A DNA stretch of 64,000 nt. Origin: Datisca glomerata. Its lineage: Eukaryota > Streptophyta > Magnoliopsida > Cucurbitales > Datiscaceae. Within the stretch, counting starts at the first letter, position 1. Each line of letters starts with the position of its first letter. The stretch spans positions 186,001 to 250,000 of the forward strand of contig QANY01008049.1 in NCBI GenBank assembly GCA_003255025.1, read 5' to 3'. Below the pieces are notes generated by a model that ran no database searches, was not told the DNA's origin, and saw only the letters and a program-made list of their open reading frames with translations. The translations under genes were made by a program, and so were the position numbers. This document shows positions 32,791 to 44,571 of this stretch, in pieces.

Positions 32791-33905
32791 TTAGTTTACT
32801 TATTAGCAAAATCAAATAACTACTTACGTGGATCAAACTAGATACAATATCTATACTATATACATACAAAATAGATTGATAAAATATATGCAAAATACAT
32901 ACAATAACATACAATCTTATGTGCGTGGGTGTGATTTATCACGCATGTGAAGGGGAATAGGATGTTTACATGTCTGTCAATTGTGTCCGCGCGAAAACCA
33001 CATAGTGATGTATTTTGAGTTATGGTTATGACTACTTAAACCCTTCAAGTAGTCTTATGCTCTCTAGATAACTTACTACAAGAATCAAACTGATTACTTG
33101 AAGTGTTCAAGTAGTTTGTTGTAACTACTTGAAGGGTTCAAGTAGTTGTGTTGTAACTACTTGAAGGGTTCAAGTAATCATAAAGTATCATTTGAGCTCT
33201 TCAAGTAGTCTCATGCTCTCTAGATAACTTACTACAAGAATCAAACTGATTACTTGAAAGGTTCAAGTAGCTTTTTTTATAACTACATGAATAGCTCAAG
33301 TAGTTTTGTTAAAACTATTTGAGGGGTTATAAGTAGTCATAAAATACTACTTGAACCATTCAAATAGTCTCATGCTCTTTGGATAAATTACTGCAAGAAT
33401 CAAACTGATTACTTGAAGGGTTCAAGTAGTTTGTTGTAACTACTTGGAGGGTTCAAGTAGTTTGTTGTAACTACTTGGAGGGTTCAAGTAGTTTGTTGTA
33501 GCTACTTGAAGGGTTCAAGTAGTTTTGTTGTAGCTACTTGAAGGGTTCAAATAGTTTTGTTGTAACTACTTGAGGGATTTAAGTAATCATAAAGTACTAC
33601 TTAAATTGTTCAACTAGTCACATGATCTTTGTATAACTGATTATAAGTGTCAAAATGACTTCATGAAGGGGTCAAGTAGTCATAACACACTACTTGAACC
33701 CAAACCCTTCAAGTAGTCATAGAATATATGCAATTTACATTAGTTTGCTTACTATGAAAATCAAATAACTACTTACGGGGATCAAAATAGATATAATATC
33801 TATACAATATACGTACAATATGCATACAAAATACATACAAGCGTATATGCATGGTTGTGATTCACCACGCATGTGAAGAGGGATAAGATGTTTCCATGTT
33901 TATCT
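32770..33905. repeat. ~930-bp segmental duplication including the transposase tail
   Basis: 32790-32975 and 33720-33905 match along their length (CATAGAA.ATATGCAATTT, AAATCAAATAACTACTTACG, CACGCATGTGAAG, ATTGTGTCCG). On the minus strand both encode the transposase zinc-knuckle tail (GHN., then a KH.IPLHMR pattern). Each copy is preceded by a minisatellite block, so unit and tail were duplicated together. Confidence 0.8.
33030..33740. repeat. Palindromic minisatellite, cluster D
   Basis: Same unit and same ~155-bp larger period as cluster C (segments near 33058, 33213 and 33374). A run of short GGG-type units between about 33400 and 33570 is spaced by TTTGTTGTAACT or TTGTAGCT. Cluster D together with the following 180 bp is a second copy of cluster C with its flank. 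Confidence 0.92.
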
Positions 33906-36296
33906 ATTGTGTCCGTGTAAATCACATCGACTACATTTATTTGGTTGTACGTCCTCACCTCTAGATGGTATTCTACTTACCCTAGGCCTTCCGCTAGATT
34001 GACTCATCATTGGGGGTAAAATAATTGTTTCTCTCACATCATCGTTGATAGTCCAGTATGTATGACCTCCAAGGGGGTGTATTGTTTCTGCAAAATCTAC
34101 CACTTTTGGCTTAGCTTTATAATACTTCATGCATAAGTTATAAGCTGATATGTTGCATAGTTAACAACAAGCTAACGCATGGGAACGAGGATATTGGCCT
34201 AGATGAAATTCACTACAAGTGCAGGATTTTTAAGCAAGTTCACAACCATTTATCTATCCCCACTACTTACACAAAACTCGTGACTATCTGAAGCAACCAC
34301 TGTAAGTCCGCAGGAAGCATCATGATTCTTTTGAAGCTCCTTCTCACACCATTTGGTCATTTGTGTGTTAATCTCACAAGCAGCAGTCTGACGTTGATAA
34401 TACCATTGTTGCATCAAAACATACAAATGTTCTATTAAATTTGTTAATGGGAGTGCTCTAGCATTGTTTAGTATACTATTCATACATTTAGTGATGTTGG
34501 TAGTCATTATGTTATACCATCTACCACCACAATGAGAACGAGCCCATCTGTCAAATCTAGCCTCCTTAATATAGTTTCCAACACCTGGATGAACTTAGTT
34601 AACTATAGCCATATATACCTCAAATTCAGATACACTATAGGCCTTGACTGCTTTAAAAAACAAAGGATTGACGTGGTTAGTTTTAAACGTTGATTTTATG
34701 TTTATTCCCATGTGGTAGATACAATCTCCATGAAATGACTGTGGGAAGATAGTCTAAATACCATTTGCTATACTTTCTTTTCTGTCTAACACAAATACCA
34801 AGTCATCCAACTTTCCAATAATCATGTGCATTAAAAAACCATTATCACGATGCGTCATTCTTAGAGTCAGAATCCCAAAGGCAAGTGGATATACTTGGTT
34901 ATTCCCATCTTTAGAAGTTGCAATAAACTTTGTCCCCCTATACTTTGGTTTTAATGATGTTCCATCAATAACAATTACAGGATGTATACAATTAAGAAAT
35001 CCATGAATCGAGGCTCCAATTTAAATGGTCATGTTTGTTAGTCTCTATATGAGTAACAGTACCTGGATTCTTTGCCTCTAACCTTTAACATGTGACAATA
35101 GGATGGGAGTCTCATATATGAACTTCATGTGAACCTCGAACTAAAGCCAATGCGACTTCCCTAGCCCTCCAAGCTTTGTCACAGCTTATATTGTTGCAAT
35201 AATCCTTATGATTATCTTTGTTGATATCTTTTGGCCTATAAATCCATCCAACACTGGTGTATTTCAACTTTATACAATGATCGACCAATAAGCTTGTTGC
35301 TTGACGATGATCGTGTTGTAAGATGTCAAAAGAGCATGTATTAGTATTTATGAACTTTTTTATTTTTAAGTGCTCTAAAAATTGCACTTTAATAGCTCGT
35401 AGCCTCCATGAACATGTTTTCTCAGCATAAATAATCACCAAAAATGTCGGCTGGATTTGAAGATTTTAAACTCAAAGTTTTAACAGATTTCCAAGAGTCC
35501 AACAATTCATTTAAGCTCTTTTTTGTCATGGTAGATTTCTTCTATATCTAACATATGTGAGACACTAACATGCTCGTAATCCTCTAGTTGTGATCATCTC
35601 GTTGCATCATAAGATAATGGCAATGGTGAAGATTTAATGTTACTTGACATTGATGAAGGACGTGCATTGGGCTCTGGTCTTTTAAACAAATCTGGTAAGG
35701 TAAAGGGATCATCCTGAATTGCTTCTTCATATATCCCAAATTTAAGATCATCATCAGCACCAATATTAAGCCCACCATCACTATCAGGATGTTCAAGTCC
35801 ATCATCGTATCTCCAACAGTAATACTCCCCTGAATGGAAATTGTCATTATCATTATTCTCATCACTATCAACCATCATTTCATCCATAAAGCATGAGATG
35901 TGATCATAACGGTCTTGTTGTGTTGGAGCTGTTTCAAGAACCTGACTTTGACTTGGACATGTTAGATTATCAACAATTATCCTAGGTTTGGATTTGAGCA
36001 TGACATATAAAGGAGTACAAAATGCTTTTAAACTATTCTTGGCAAGGAAAACTTTCACGTGATGATCATTTAATATTTCAGTAGGTGGGGAGGGCACATG
36101 AGCCTTATATAAAAACTTCATTGAAATATTGTACTACGTTGGATCAACATTTATTTTATCGTATATGCTACTGGATAACTCTTAGTAAGTACAACTTGAT
36201 ATCTAACGGTGAGCTTACCGTACCATTAAAAGTGAATGAAGTATCATTACTACCCCATTCACCACCATGTACCACCAATATCTGAATTTCAGACAT
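33850..36296 (-). pseudogene. MULE (MuDR-type) transposase, broken
   Basis: Start codon at 36296: MSEIQILVVHGGEWGSNDTS, the N-terminal PB1-like segment of plant MULE transposases. An acidic linker (35594-36121) follows, then the MuDR DNA-binding segment (LRAIKVQFLEHLKIKKF, DHRQAT, KAWRAREVALALVRG; 35441-35112). The DDE domain begins VIVIDGTSLKPKYRGTKF near 34975, keeping the first catalytic Asp. TNITKCMNSILNNARALPL (34507-34250) and a SWIM/zinc-knuckle tail (YWTINDDV, GRPRVSRIPSRGED, CSRCDLHGHNR; 34130-33900) follow. The tail knuckle lost its last cysteine (W). Stops and shifts are spread throughout. Confidence 0.85.
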
Positions 36297-36409
36297 ATCT
36301 GTTTAAGACATTCACCCATCAATAAATAAAGTTTTTTAATATTGCCAGTATGTAGATCTTATGTATTTGTAGTAATTATTTTTATTCTCAGTTAGGAACC
36401 AGTGACCAT

Positions 36410-36800
36410 GTTACTAGTTGAAGGATTCAAGTAGTGGTTTACAACTACTTGAACCCTTCAAGTAGTCATTTTGATTATTGCAGTTAGTCATCTAGAGAGC
36501 ATGTGACTACTTGAAGAAACTACATGAACCCTTCAAGTAGTCACAAGCTCTCTAGATAAGTGACTACTTGATGAGTACAAGTAGTGGTTTATAATTACTT
36601 CAACCCTTCAAGTAGTTATTTTGATTCTTGCAATTAGTTATGAGAGCATGCGACCATTTGAAGAGTTCAAATAATTTTTTATAACGACTTAAACCTAAGT
36701 ATTTATTTTGATTCTTGCAGTCAGTTATCCATGGAATATTACTACTTGAAGTGTTCAAATAGTTTATTATGAATACTTGAACCCTTCAAGTAGTGAATTT
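36410..36800. repeat. Palindromic minisatellite, cluster E (upstream of the transposase)
   Basis: Five to six pairs of the same unit (near 36415, 36447, 36505, 36560, 36600 and 36745), with TTTTGATTCTTGCAGTTAGT-like spacers resembling those of cluster A. It lies 120-500 bp upstream of the transposase start, mirroring cluster A at the other gene. Confidence 0.9.
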
Positions 36801-36849
36801 TATTCTGCCAACAGTTAAGTAGAGACCTTTACATAGTAGATGAAGGTTT

Positions 36850-37489
36850 TCTGGTGGTAGTAACATCAATAATTTTTCTGGTGGAAAAGGTTTTTTAACT
36901 CTTAATAATAACAACTTTTCTCCACCTTTCTTCACTGCATATGTTCAAGGAAATCTGGTTGAGCAAACAACATCATTCATCAAGTAATTCACTCCATATT
37001 GTTCATTGCCAAATATATAGCCATCAAAATCTTGCATTGATTGTTGTCATAGCATTAATTACTTGTACGATGGTTGTCATCTTCCATTTTTATTAGCTGC
37101 TATGGGTACAAGCATCTATCTACTTTCATCCTCTTAGTTTACCAGATTCATATCATGCTTCCTCCTCCATCTCCTTTTGATTTTCTTCCCCCATGAGATT
37201 GAGGAAGAAAATCTTAATGAGAGAGAGGTAACACCAATCCTCTTAGTCTAATATATTTAATTAATAGGTGGTCATCCTCCATCTCCTTTTAATTTTCTTC
37301 CTCTTCCAGATTCACACCATGCACTTTCCTCAAATCATACTTAAATTTCCTCTTCTACTCAGACTTCATTACAAATGCTTCCTCTTGCTCCTTAAACTTC
37401 CTATATTCCTCATTTCTAAAAATTTTATCCTACTCCTCCTAGTAATCATCCTATGAGACTCCATAGATATCAAGCATATTAAAAAACCT
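36850..37489. other. Interval with no gene; short CT-rich duplication
   Basis: CATCTCCTTTTGATTTTCTTCC near 37165 and a close copy near 37278 form a direct repeat in CT-rich sequence. Open frames here are low-complexity. It may hold the right end of the MULE, which was not identified. Confidence 0.5.
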
Positions 37490-37862
37490 AAGGCATTTGA
37501 AATAGCTACTCTCTCTGAACAACCTTGTTAAGACTGTGCACACTCAAACGTGAAAGCTGAATATGTAGTTGCTTCAAAAGATGGAGAGGAAGCTATCTGG
37601 CTATGAAATTTCCAAGAATAGTTAGGATTGTCTTGATGGACAGAATATTTATCACAATTTAGTGTCATGATAAAGGAGCAATCGCGGAGGTTTCATTTCA
37701 TTAGGAAGATCATACAACAATGAAATATATTTGTCTATATGACAACTTCAATGGAGAAGCTAACATACCCTTTTACGAAGACGTTAGCCACAAATATTTT
37801 TGGGTCACATGAAACGTGGGAGTTAAGCTAGTTGTAAATGTGGTTTAGATTAAGTGAGAGAT
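37490..37862 (+). pseudogene. Copia RNase H 3' end (copia-2)
   Basis: The plus strand reads EAEYVVASKDGEEAIWL, then after a gap RRFHFIRKIIQQ and PFTKTLATNIFGSH, the closing blocks of copia RNase H. The invariant aspartate block (YCDN-type) is unreadable. A weak polypurine stretch (AAGTGAGAGA) follows, immediately before the LTR. The rest of the element upstream is absent. Confidence 0.78.
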
Positions 37863-39287
37863 TATTAGGATAATACCTTAAAAAACACTCGAAGTTTATC
37901 AATTATATTGAGTCTTTCAGTTCTAATTAATAATAAATAATTTATTCTCAGATTATGTGAAATACATTATTGTAAGAAGTCCACAAGCATAGTAGTACTT
38001 AGTTCATGGATCGTATGAAGTTTAGCTAGTAAAAATAAGGTATTTAACCAAGAATTCTTTATCACTTGAAAAAATATTTAATTTTCACAGTCTAGTGAGA
38101 CTGGTGCTTTAATAAGATAAACTATATTGAATTAACTCTATTATGTAGAGTGACCTTCCTTGTTCACTAGTTGGAGTGTCTTGTTAATATGCTAATGCAT
38201 TTGAAATGCATTAAATGGACTAATGAGTTTGATTTTCAATAAAAGTATTATTTTTTAGATAATCATTGCTATTATATTATGAGAACTCTTAATTTTGAGA
38301 GAGTTCTGTACTCATATTTAATAGTTCAGTTATTTTAATCTACTATGATTGACATTCTATGAGTCAATATATTTGTAGATTATATGACTGGGTTTTTCGA
38401 TAGTGAGTATGCATAGAGTCCATAGACACTTTTATGTAAGAAACATAGTATCCCTTGAAAGAAATATGTTTATATGATCATAGTAAAACAAATGCTCAGT
38501 GTCTCTAATGGATTATTAGAGATTTAATTAATAATTAATAAACTAAATCATGAGTTTGGTTGATATTAATCATTTAACCATAAATATTTTTATCCCCATA
38601 GTCCCCGAGCTATCCTATCATATAGGTTATAGGTATTTTTGTAATGAAAATAAATAGGTACACCATGTTTACCTAGTATTTAACCAAAGTTGGTCCTAAT
38701 TTTAGTGATGAACAATTATTAATTAAAATTAATATAATTCATTCTAATTAAAAGATAATTTTCAGTCAATCTTGATCATTTGATTTTACTATAAATAGGA
38801 AGCTTCTCCCAGAGATTAAAGCTAATCTTTATGGCACCATTTGTGAAAGAAAAGAATACCCTAGTGAGACTAATCTTCTCCCTGGCCAAAAATTAGAGAG
38901 GACGAAACTGAGATTCTTCTTCCAAGTATCCATACATTGATGCTTGATTGATGACTCGAGTATAGCAAGGAAGATCATGAGATACCGATTCATAGTGGTT
39001 CGTAATAATTCTTGGTAAGTCGCAGCAAAACATGATGGTCAACAATGATGGTTCACAGCAAGCAACAGTGCCGTGGGGCGTTAGCTTCTTATGGGTTTCA
39101 TAATTTGATACGTAGATCGATGGCATAGTTCACGCGTAGATTAAGGTTATCCAACCGAGATGAGAAGCTTTGATTTTTGGGGGTTTTCATGCATCAAGGG
39201 TATGATTTCTATATTTGTTGTAACATATATTAGATTGTTTAATAAAATGATTTATCAGTACAGTTTTCCACTGTGCCAATCCCTTCA
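37863..39287 (+). repeat. LTR of copia-2
   Basis: Begins TATTAGGATAATACC after the purine tract, where copia LTRs usually start TGTTAGG. It contains a TATA-like ACTATAAATAGGAAGC near 38792 with transcript-leader-like sequence after it, and probably ends near CCCTTCA at 39287, where minus-strand copia sequence takes over. No second LTR copy was found. The end is approximate. Confidence 0.55.
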
Positions 39288-40560
39288 GTAAGATCATCAT
39301 CACTTTGTTCGAATGAAAGAAAAAACTTTGTAGAAATAACTCATCAATCTCAATATGTTAGGTCCTCCCATGTAGGATAGAATATTGTGCTTAAATGGTT
39401 TCAACTTATTGTCACAAGGAAAGTAGGCAAAAAAAAATCAAGTTCCCTCAGAATCACAACTTCAACAGAAGATCAACAAACCACATATTACTTCTTCTTC
39501 TAGGAGATGAGGTGATTCCTATAAAATGAATAAAAATTATATGTCTATCTCCTATCAATCTCAAACCCAGTATAGTTAGCATCAGTAAAGCAAGATATAT
39601 CAAACGTGTTCTTGGAGTCACAAAAAATACCAAGACAAGGGCAATATTTCAAGTACCTTAAGTTATGAAAAATAACATTAAAATAAGAAGTAGGGGGAGC
39701 ATGCATAAAATTCTTACAAGACTCACAGCAAACGTTAGGTCAGAATGAGTGTTGGTCAAATAAATTAGTCTCCTACCAAACTCATATACGTATTTGGATC
39801 TATCAACAGTTCATCAGATTTAGCAGAAAGATTTATGGTAAGATCTATAGGAGTGGACACCGATATACATCCTGCCATCTAGTGTCGTAGATCAAGTACA
39901 TAATTCCACACACAGAGAGAGATATCACTCCTAGATTTAGCTACCAAGATCCTTAAAAAATATTTCAGACACGCCAGATCCTTGATGCCAATGCTGAACT
40001 GGGACCTTTCTTAACCCCAATAAAGCCTATAATGTCAGAACATATTAAGATAATGTTATCCATAGAAACATATAAAATAACATATTTTCTCATCGAATTC
40101 CATCTTATAAAGTACGCCTGATCAGAATTGCATGTCAGAAACCCCAATGGAAGAATAACTTGACTAAATCGAGCAAACCAAACTCTAAAGACCATCTCAA
40201 CCCATACAACGATATTCTCAAATGATAAAATTTCCTGAAATACTCATCTCATTCAAGGGTCGAGTGGGAAGCAACAAGAGTGATAATGGTGGGAATAGTG
40301 ATAAATTTAGAAACCAAGGCAAATATGGAAATAAAACTCTTTGCCAAAAAGCTTAGTAAACCCCGCCATGCTTTATATCGATTAACAATCTCATCTTTAT
40401 TATACTTCAGGTTGAACACTCAGTGACAACTAAATGTCTTCTCTCCCTCAAGGAAAGAAACCAAGTCCTAAGAATGATTATTTTGTAAGGGTGTCAACTT
40501 ATTGTACATAGTAATCACCCATTTGGGTTCTAATTTGCCTCCCCACAGATCTAGGTATAA
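39288..40560 (-). pseudogene. Copia-3 RT/RNase H remnant
   Basis: RNase H blocks are readable in shifting frames on the minus strand: an FTDANYTGFEIDRRST-type block near 39560, LISWKKKK near 39490 and HIEIDELF near 39350. RT similarity upstream of these is weak and heavily interrupted, and I could not locate the catalytic YVDD. Confidence 0.65.
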
Positions 40561-40899
40561 TTGTTTAATCAATCTGATTAATAAACCCCTCAAAGGAATT
40601 AGAAAAAGCATTATACGACATATGGGTTTCAATAGGGCGATCAATTAAGAAAGATAAGATAAGATGATTTGGGGAATGATGGTCCTTTAAAGGGTACCAA
40701 GGGGAAGGAGAGAATGAGAGCTTAACACATTTGTTTAATGAGGAATCCAACAAAAGGAGATGATATAAACGATTATACAACTGAGTAGGCAAACCTACAA
40801 TAAGAGGTAAAATAGAGTGAAAGACAATAGGAAAATCCGTATAAGTAAGGTTAATAATAGGATTATCCATATAAGTAGGGTCAATAATAAAAACACGAT

Positions 40900-41640
40900 G
40901 GGGTAATTCTTAAAATGTGAGAAATCAAACCTACGAACGTCAAGCCTACAAAGAATGGGGGTATTCTCTCAGAAGCTCACATCCAAGGAGTTGAGAAAAC
41001 GTTGACAGAGGGATCGTAGTACCAATACCCATTTGACTTGGAAAAGTGACTCATAAAAGCACACTAAATTGTCCTATCATCCAACTTTGTTCGAGAAGAA
41101 ACCATGTATGAACAAAATAATACGCAACCAAAAAGTCTTCGAAGAATGGGAAAAATGCTTTTGGGGATGAAGAACGCATAAAGCACACTTCCCCGAGATC
41201 CTATTGAGGAACAATCATGCCCTTTAGAAGATATCGAGAAGGATTCATAAAATCATAATTTTTATGCTCGACTACCCCATTTTGTTCAGCGATATTGTAG
41301 AATACCAAGACCGGATAAATGAGTGACGAGATTTCTAGTAATGTACTTCCTCCTATTATCATAATGAATGCCACACACTCTAATACTATACTTTGTTTTT
41401 ATCATGATAAAAAACTGTTTAGGCACATTTGAGTACTCAAGTTTTTTCCAAAGTAAACCAATGACACCTAAAGAAGTCATCAACAAAGATAACAAAAAAT
41501 AATGTCCAGAAATAGAAAAAATAGAGAGGTCACACACATCAGAATGAATCAAGTCAAACATAGTAGGAGACCTATGCATGCGAAATGTTTAAGACTTTCG
41601 ACAATGCTTCGAAAGCTCATAAATCTAACATTTAAAATGA
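40900..41640 (-). pseudogene. Copia-3 integrase remnant
   Basis: Open frame 41579-41286 reads SPTMFDLIHSDVCDLSIFSI, GHYFLLSLL, VIGLLWKKLEYSNV and CGIHYDNRRKYI. This is the integrase core up to the second catalytic aspartate; both aspartates (HSDV and YDN) are present. Downstream, PHTPQQNGVVEHKN (near 41270) carries the catalytic glutamate region. Frames beyond are broken. Confidence 0.8.
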
Positions 41641-41829
41641 TAATTTTTACAGGCATCAACTAAAGTGAGAAGTTACGGACATAAGTAAGAAAAGTTGACA
41701 TGTCCCAAATGAGCATGTTACTAGTAGAAAAAGCAGCATGAAAAAAATAGTAGAGAGGCAACTTGTAGCACTATATCCGGTGGCTAGAGAGGAGATGAGT
41801 CCCCAAAGTAGTATAACATCTATCTCTCA

Positions 41830-42251
41830 TATCCCCTGCCTAAATTCCTCCTGAAACTTAGGACCTGCAGAAAATAACTATCAGCTAAGAAAATGACAAC
41901 ATAGTTAAGGGATTTAGCAAGGCAACTAAATAATAATTGGTTCAATGTGAATTTGAGAACATAGAAAACTGAGGAAAAGTTAAGATCAACCAAAAGTTGT
42001 ACACACTCTATACCGTTCATACTTATAATAGAACAGTCAGCCCATCACATAGAGCTATGAACATGATCCGTAGATGTGGAAAACAAAAAAAACTCATCTA
42101 TCACATGATCATTAACACCATAATTCAAAACACATGTAGATGAGTGAAAGCGAACATGAAAAGCAATGGGAGTACTTAAAGTCAAAATGGAAATAGAGGC
42201 GGGAGGAGCAATAAAGTTACGTCTAATTAATTGGACGCTATCAACTCTCAC
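41830..42251 (-). pseudogene. Copia-3 protease remnant
   Basis: Minus-strand frames read GVNDHVIDEFFLFSTS, then SSVFYVLKFTLNQLLFSCLA and LNYVVIFLADSYFLQVL. These match the copia protease region from the active site to the pre-integrase junction. The usual D-S-G-A active site reads N-Y-G-V, so the catalytic Asp is lost. Confidence 0.75.
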
Positions 42252-42653
42252 ATGGACATGGGGTAAACCATATCTAGCTTAGCAGCAACACCTGAAGATT
42301 CAAGCATCGTGAATCTAATAAAACAACACAAAGTGCTAAAAAATCTGATGGAGAGATGAAGATAGGTTGAACACAACTGTCTATATCATGAAAGTAACTC
42401 GAAAGGTGACCAAATTGTGGTTTTCAACCACAACAATTCAAAAACCATGGAAAACCCTAAGTTTGATCAGCACATGGACCAAGGCAGCCAACCATTCAAA
42501 AACAAAGCTGGATAAAAAGAAACTAGCAGAGATGGCTGGTGGCCATCAGCGCGTGGTTGGTGGCGTCAGCGATCAAAGGGGCTGCAGTGATCGTTGGTCG
42601 GCAGTAGTGTTAGTGGTGGGTGTGTGACTAGAGTTCAAGGTTGGGTTTATTTA

Positions 42654-42666
42654 GGCTATGATACTA
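42654..42666 (-). other. Degenerate copia-3 primer-binding site
   Basis: The minus strand reads TAGTATCATAGCC, two mismatches from the initiator tRNA-Met primer site TGGTATCAGAGCC. It is on the correct side of protease and integrase. Confidence 0.65.
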
Positions 42667-44205
42667 GATAGAAAAGGTAGGGAAAGTGATATATTAGGTT
42701 AAAAACAAATCTAAATACAATGGGACATTTCTAACCAAAGAAGAAAAGAGCAATTACTAAACTTTGTCTCGAAATTAAAAAACAAATAAAAAGAACATCA
42801 ATTATCTTCAACATTCATATGTTCGCATTAATGCACATTTAAACCTTATGTTTGTTGTTGTGTCATGTTCTCATGAGCCCTGCGAAATGACGCTTTTACA
42901 ATAAAAAAATTTCTGACGAAGACCACAAGCCAAGTTTAATTGAAAATTGTCCAATATATTTGGACTTTATTATTTTACTTTCACCTATCCCAGTTGAATT
43001 GTTCACAGAACCATATTATTCTGGAAAAAAGGAGACTGAAATCGGCATTTTTTTTTTTGTTTTTTCAAAGTCATCAAATGTGTAGTTCCATCTTGACTGG
43101 AGCTTTATTAAGTTTGTGACCAAATCTGATTGTTTACTAAGAAAAATCATTTTCCTAACATGGCAATGATGGAAGTATGGAATTGATGACACTAGGAAAA
43201 AGACCTTTTAAGGTTATGAATAAAAATTCAAAGAACAGAGTAACAAAAGCCCTAGAAATATCGACACTTGCACACTTTACAAAATTTTCAACCCTTCCAT
43301 TGAATTAGTCCGCGTTCGGTAATCACCCATTGAGTTCCTCAATCAACCGCTGAAACTGCCAATTTGAGAGGAAGAGAGAGGGTCAAGGTCAACTTTGCAG
43401 CCAAGATATATCATTGGAATTGAAATTTTTACTTCACCATTTCTTTATGATGATTTCATAGCGTCAGCTACTCTACAGTCCACTTCCCACTTCGTCGTCT
43501 TTTTTAAATCTTTATTTTTACAAAATACAACATATTGCGTTTCTCAACTTAAAGAAAGTACTCTCTTCCCTTTGACCCAAAAACTAACTAAAGAAAATAT
43601 TTACATATCCAAATTTTGGAATATTTGTAAACCGGATACTAGCAACATTTTTTTAAGAGACTCTCTCACAATGACATGTGTTACATTTTAACTTTTCATA
43701 AACGAGCAGTCAAAATGATTGTCTAACATTAAGATATGATTTTACCTTTTATTTACAGGCTTACCACTAACCCAAATGTTTCTCCATCTTATTATTGCTA
43801 CACACTTTCACATAAGGAGTAAAACAAACTTTCATATAAAAAATTACATTTGTGTAAAATTAATTCGTCGAAAATTTTATATTTCAAATTTGAGTAAATT
43901 TTTATTGCAAATTTCGAAAGCCAAATTGCCGTGAATTTTCAGGAAGCAAAAAATTCAGCAAACACATGTTTTACAGACATCAATGCTTTCAATTTTTTTT
44001 AACATTTAAAAAAAAATTTGCGTCCATGGTTCGTCGAGATATTGTTTTTAGTGGTCACAACAATTATATTCATTTTTTTATTAATTTTCTGAAAGTTAGT
44101 TATTTGAAATATTTTATTGACAACCAATTATTTGGAATAGTTAAGATAGAATATTTGAGAAATCAAATATTTTTTATAAGTTTATAGAGTGTAATTATCT
44201 TAAAG
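42667..44205. other. Non-coding interval, no gene seen
   Basis: About 1.5 kb of AT-rich DNA next to the copia-3 primer site. The left part may be its 5' LTR, but no second copy exists to test this. Open frames on the plus strand (43395-43691, 43966-44187) are low-complexity and not recognised. Confidence 0.5.
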
Positions 44206-44571
44206 TTGAAAATGTTTGAGGTTACGAGGAATTATAACCAATTTATTGAATACCCAAAATAAAATAACACGTAGCATACAAGATATAATGATAAAAACAA
44301 GTGTCCGAAAATAAGTTGGAGAGTTATGGGGATTGATGGTAAATTTGTAAATAAAATAAAAATCATATCCTAATGTTAAACTCATTTTGAAAATGTTTGA
44401 AGTTACGAGGAATTATAACCAATTTATTGAATACCCAAAATAAAATAACACGTAGCATACACGATATAATGATAAAAACAAGTGTCGGAAAATAAGTTGG
44501 AGAGTTATAGTGATTGATGGTAAATTTGTAAATAAAATAAAAATCATATCCTAATGTTAAACTCATTTCGA
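44206..44571. repeat. 181-bp tandem duplication
   Basis: Two adjacent copies (44206-44386 and 44387-44567) begin TTGAAAATGTTTGA and end TGTTAAACTCATTT. Differences are few (about 5), so the event is recent compared with the surrounding elements. Minus-strand open frames in both copies result from the duplication. Confidence 0.95.

Larger units (their letters stand above)
22490..36850. mobile_element. ULP1-carrying Mutator-like element (MULE), ~14 kb, ends not resolved
   Basis: Two divergent outer ends enclose convergent genes: an ULP1/DUF1985 gene on the plus strand (leader from about 22560, coding 23817-31770) and a MULE transposase on the minus strand (start at 36296). Plant MULE families that combine MuDR-type transposase with an ULP1-like protease are established. 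Palindromic minisatellite clusters at 23040, 26310, 31975, 33030 and 36410 tie the whole interval together. Both genes are broken. Terminal inverted repeats and a 9-bp target duplication were looked for and not found. Confidence 0.7.
39288..42666 (-). mobile_element. Ty1/copia retrotransposon remnant (copia-3)
   Basis: From a degenerate primer site at 42666-42654 the minus strand runs through a short leader with gag largely deleted, protease, integrase, RT and RNase H, all with stops. The RNase H end abuts the LTR of plus-strand copia-2 at about 39287, so copia-2 probably inserted into copia-3 or a deletion joined them. No LTR of its own was recognised. Confidence 0.75.

Noticed and set aside
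31975..33740. CRISPR-like array of palindromic repeats
   Set aside because: Repeats are self-complementary, vary in sequence, have near-identical spacers and lie in a plant transposon; there are no cas genes and the setting is eukaryotic.
37268..37456. Leucine-rich 62-codon frame
   Set aside because: CT-rich low-complexity sequence overlapping a direct repeat; not a recognisable protein.
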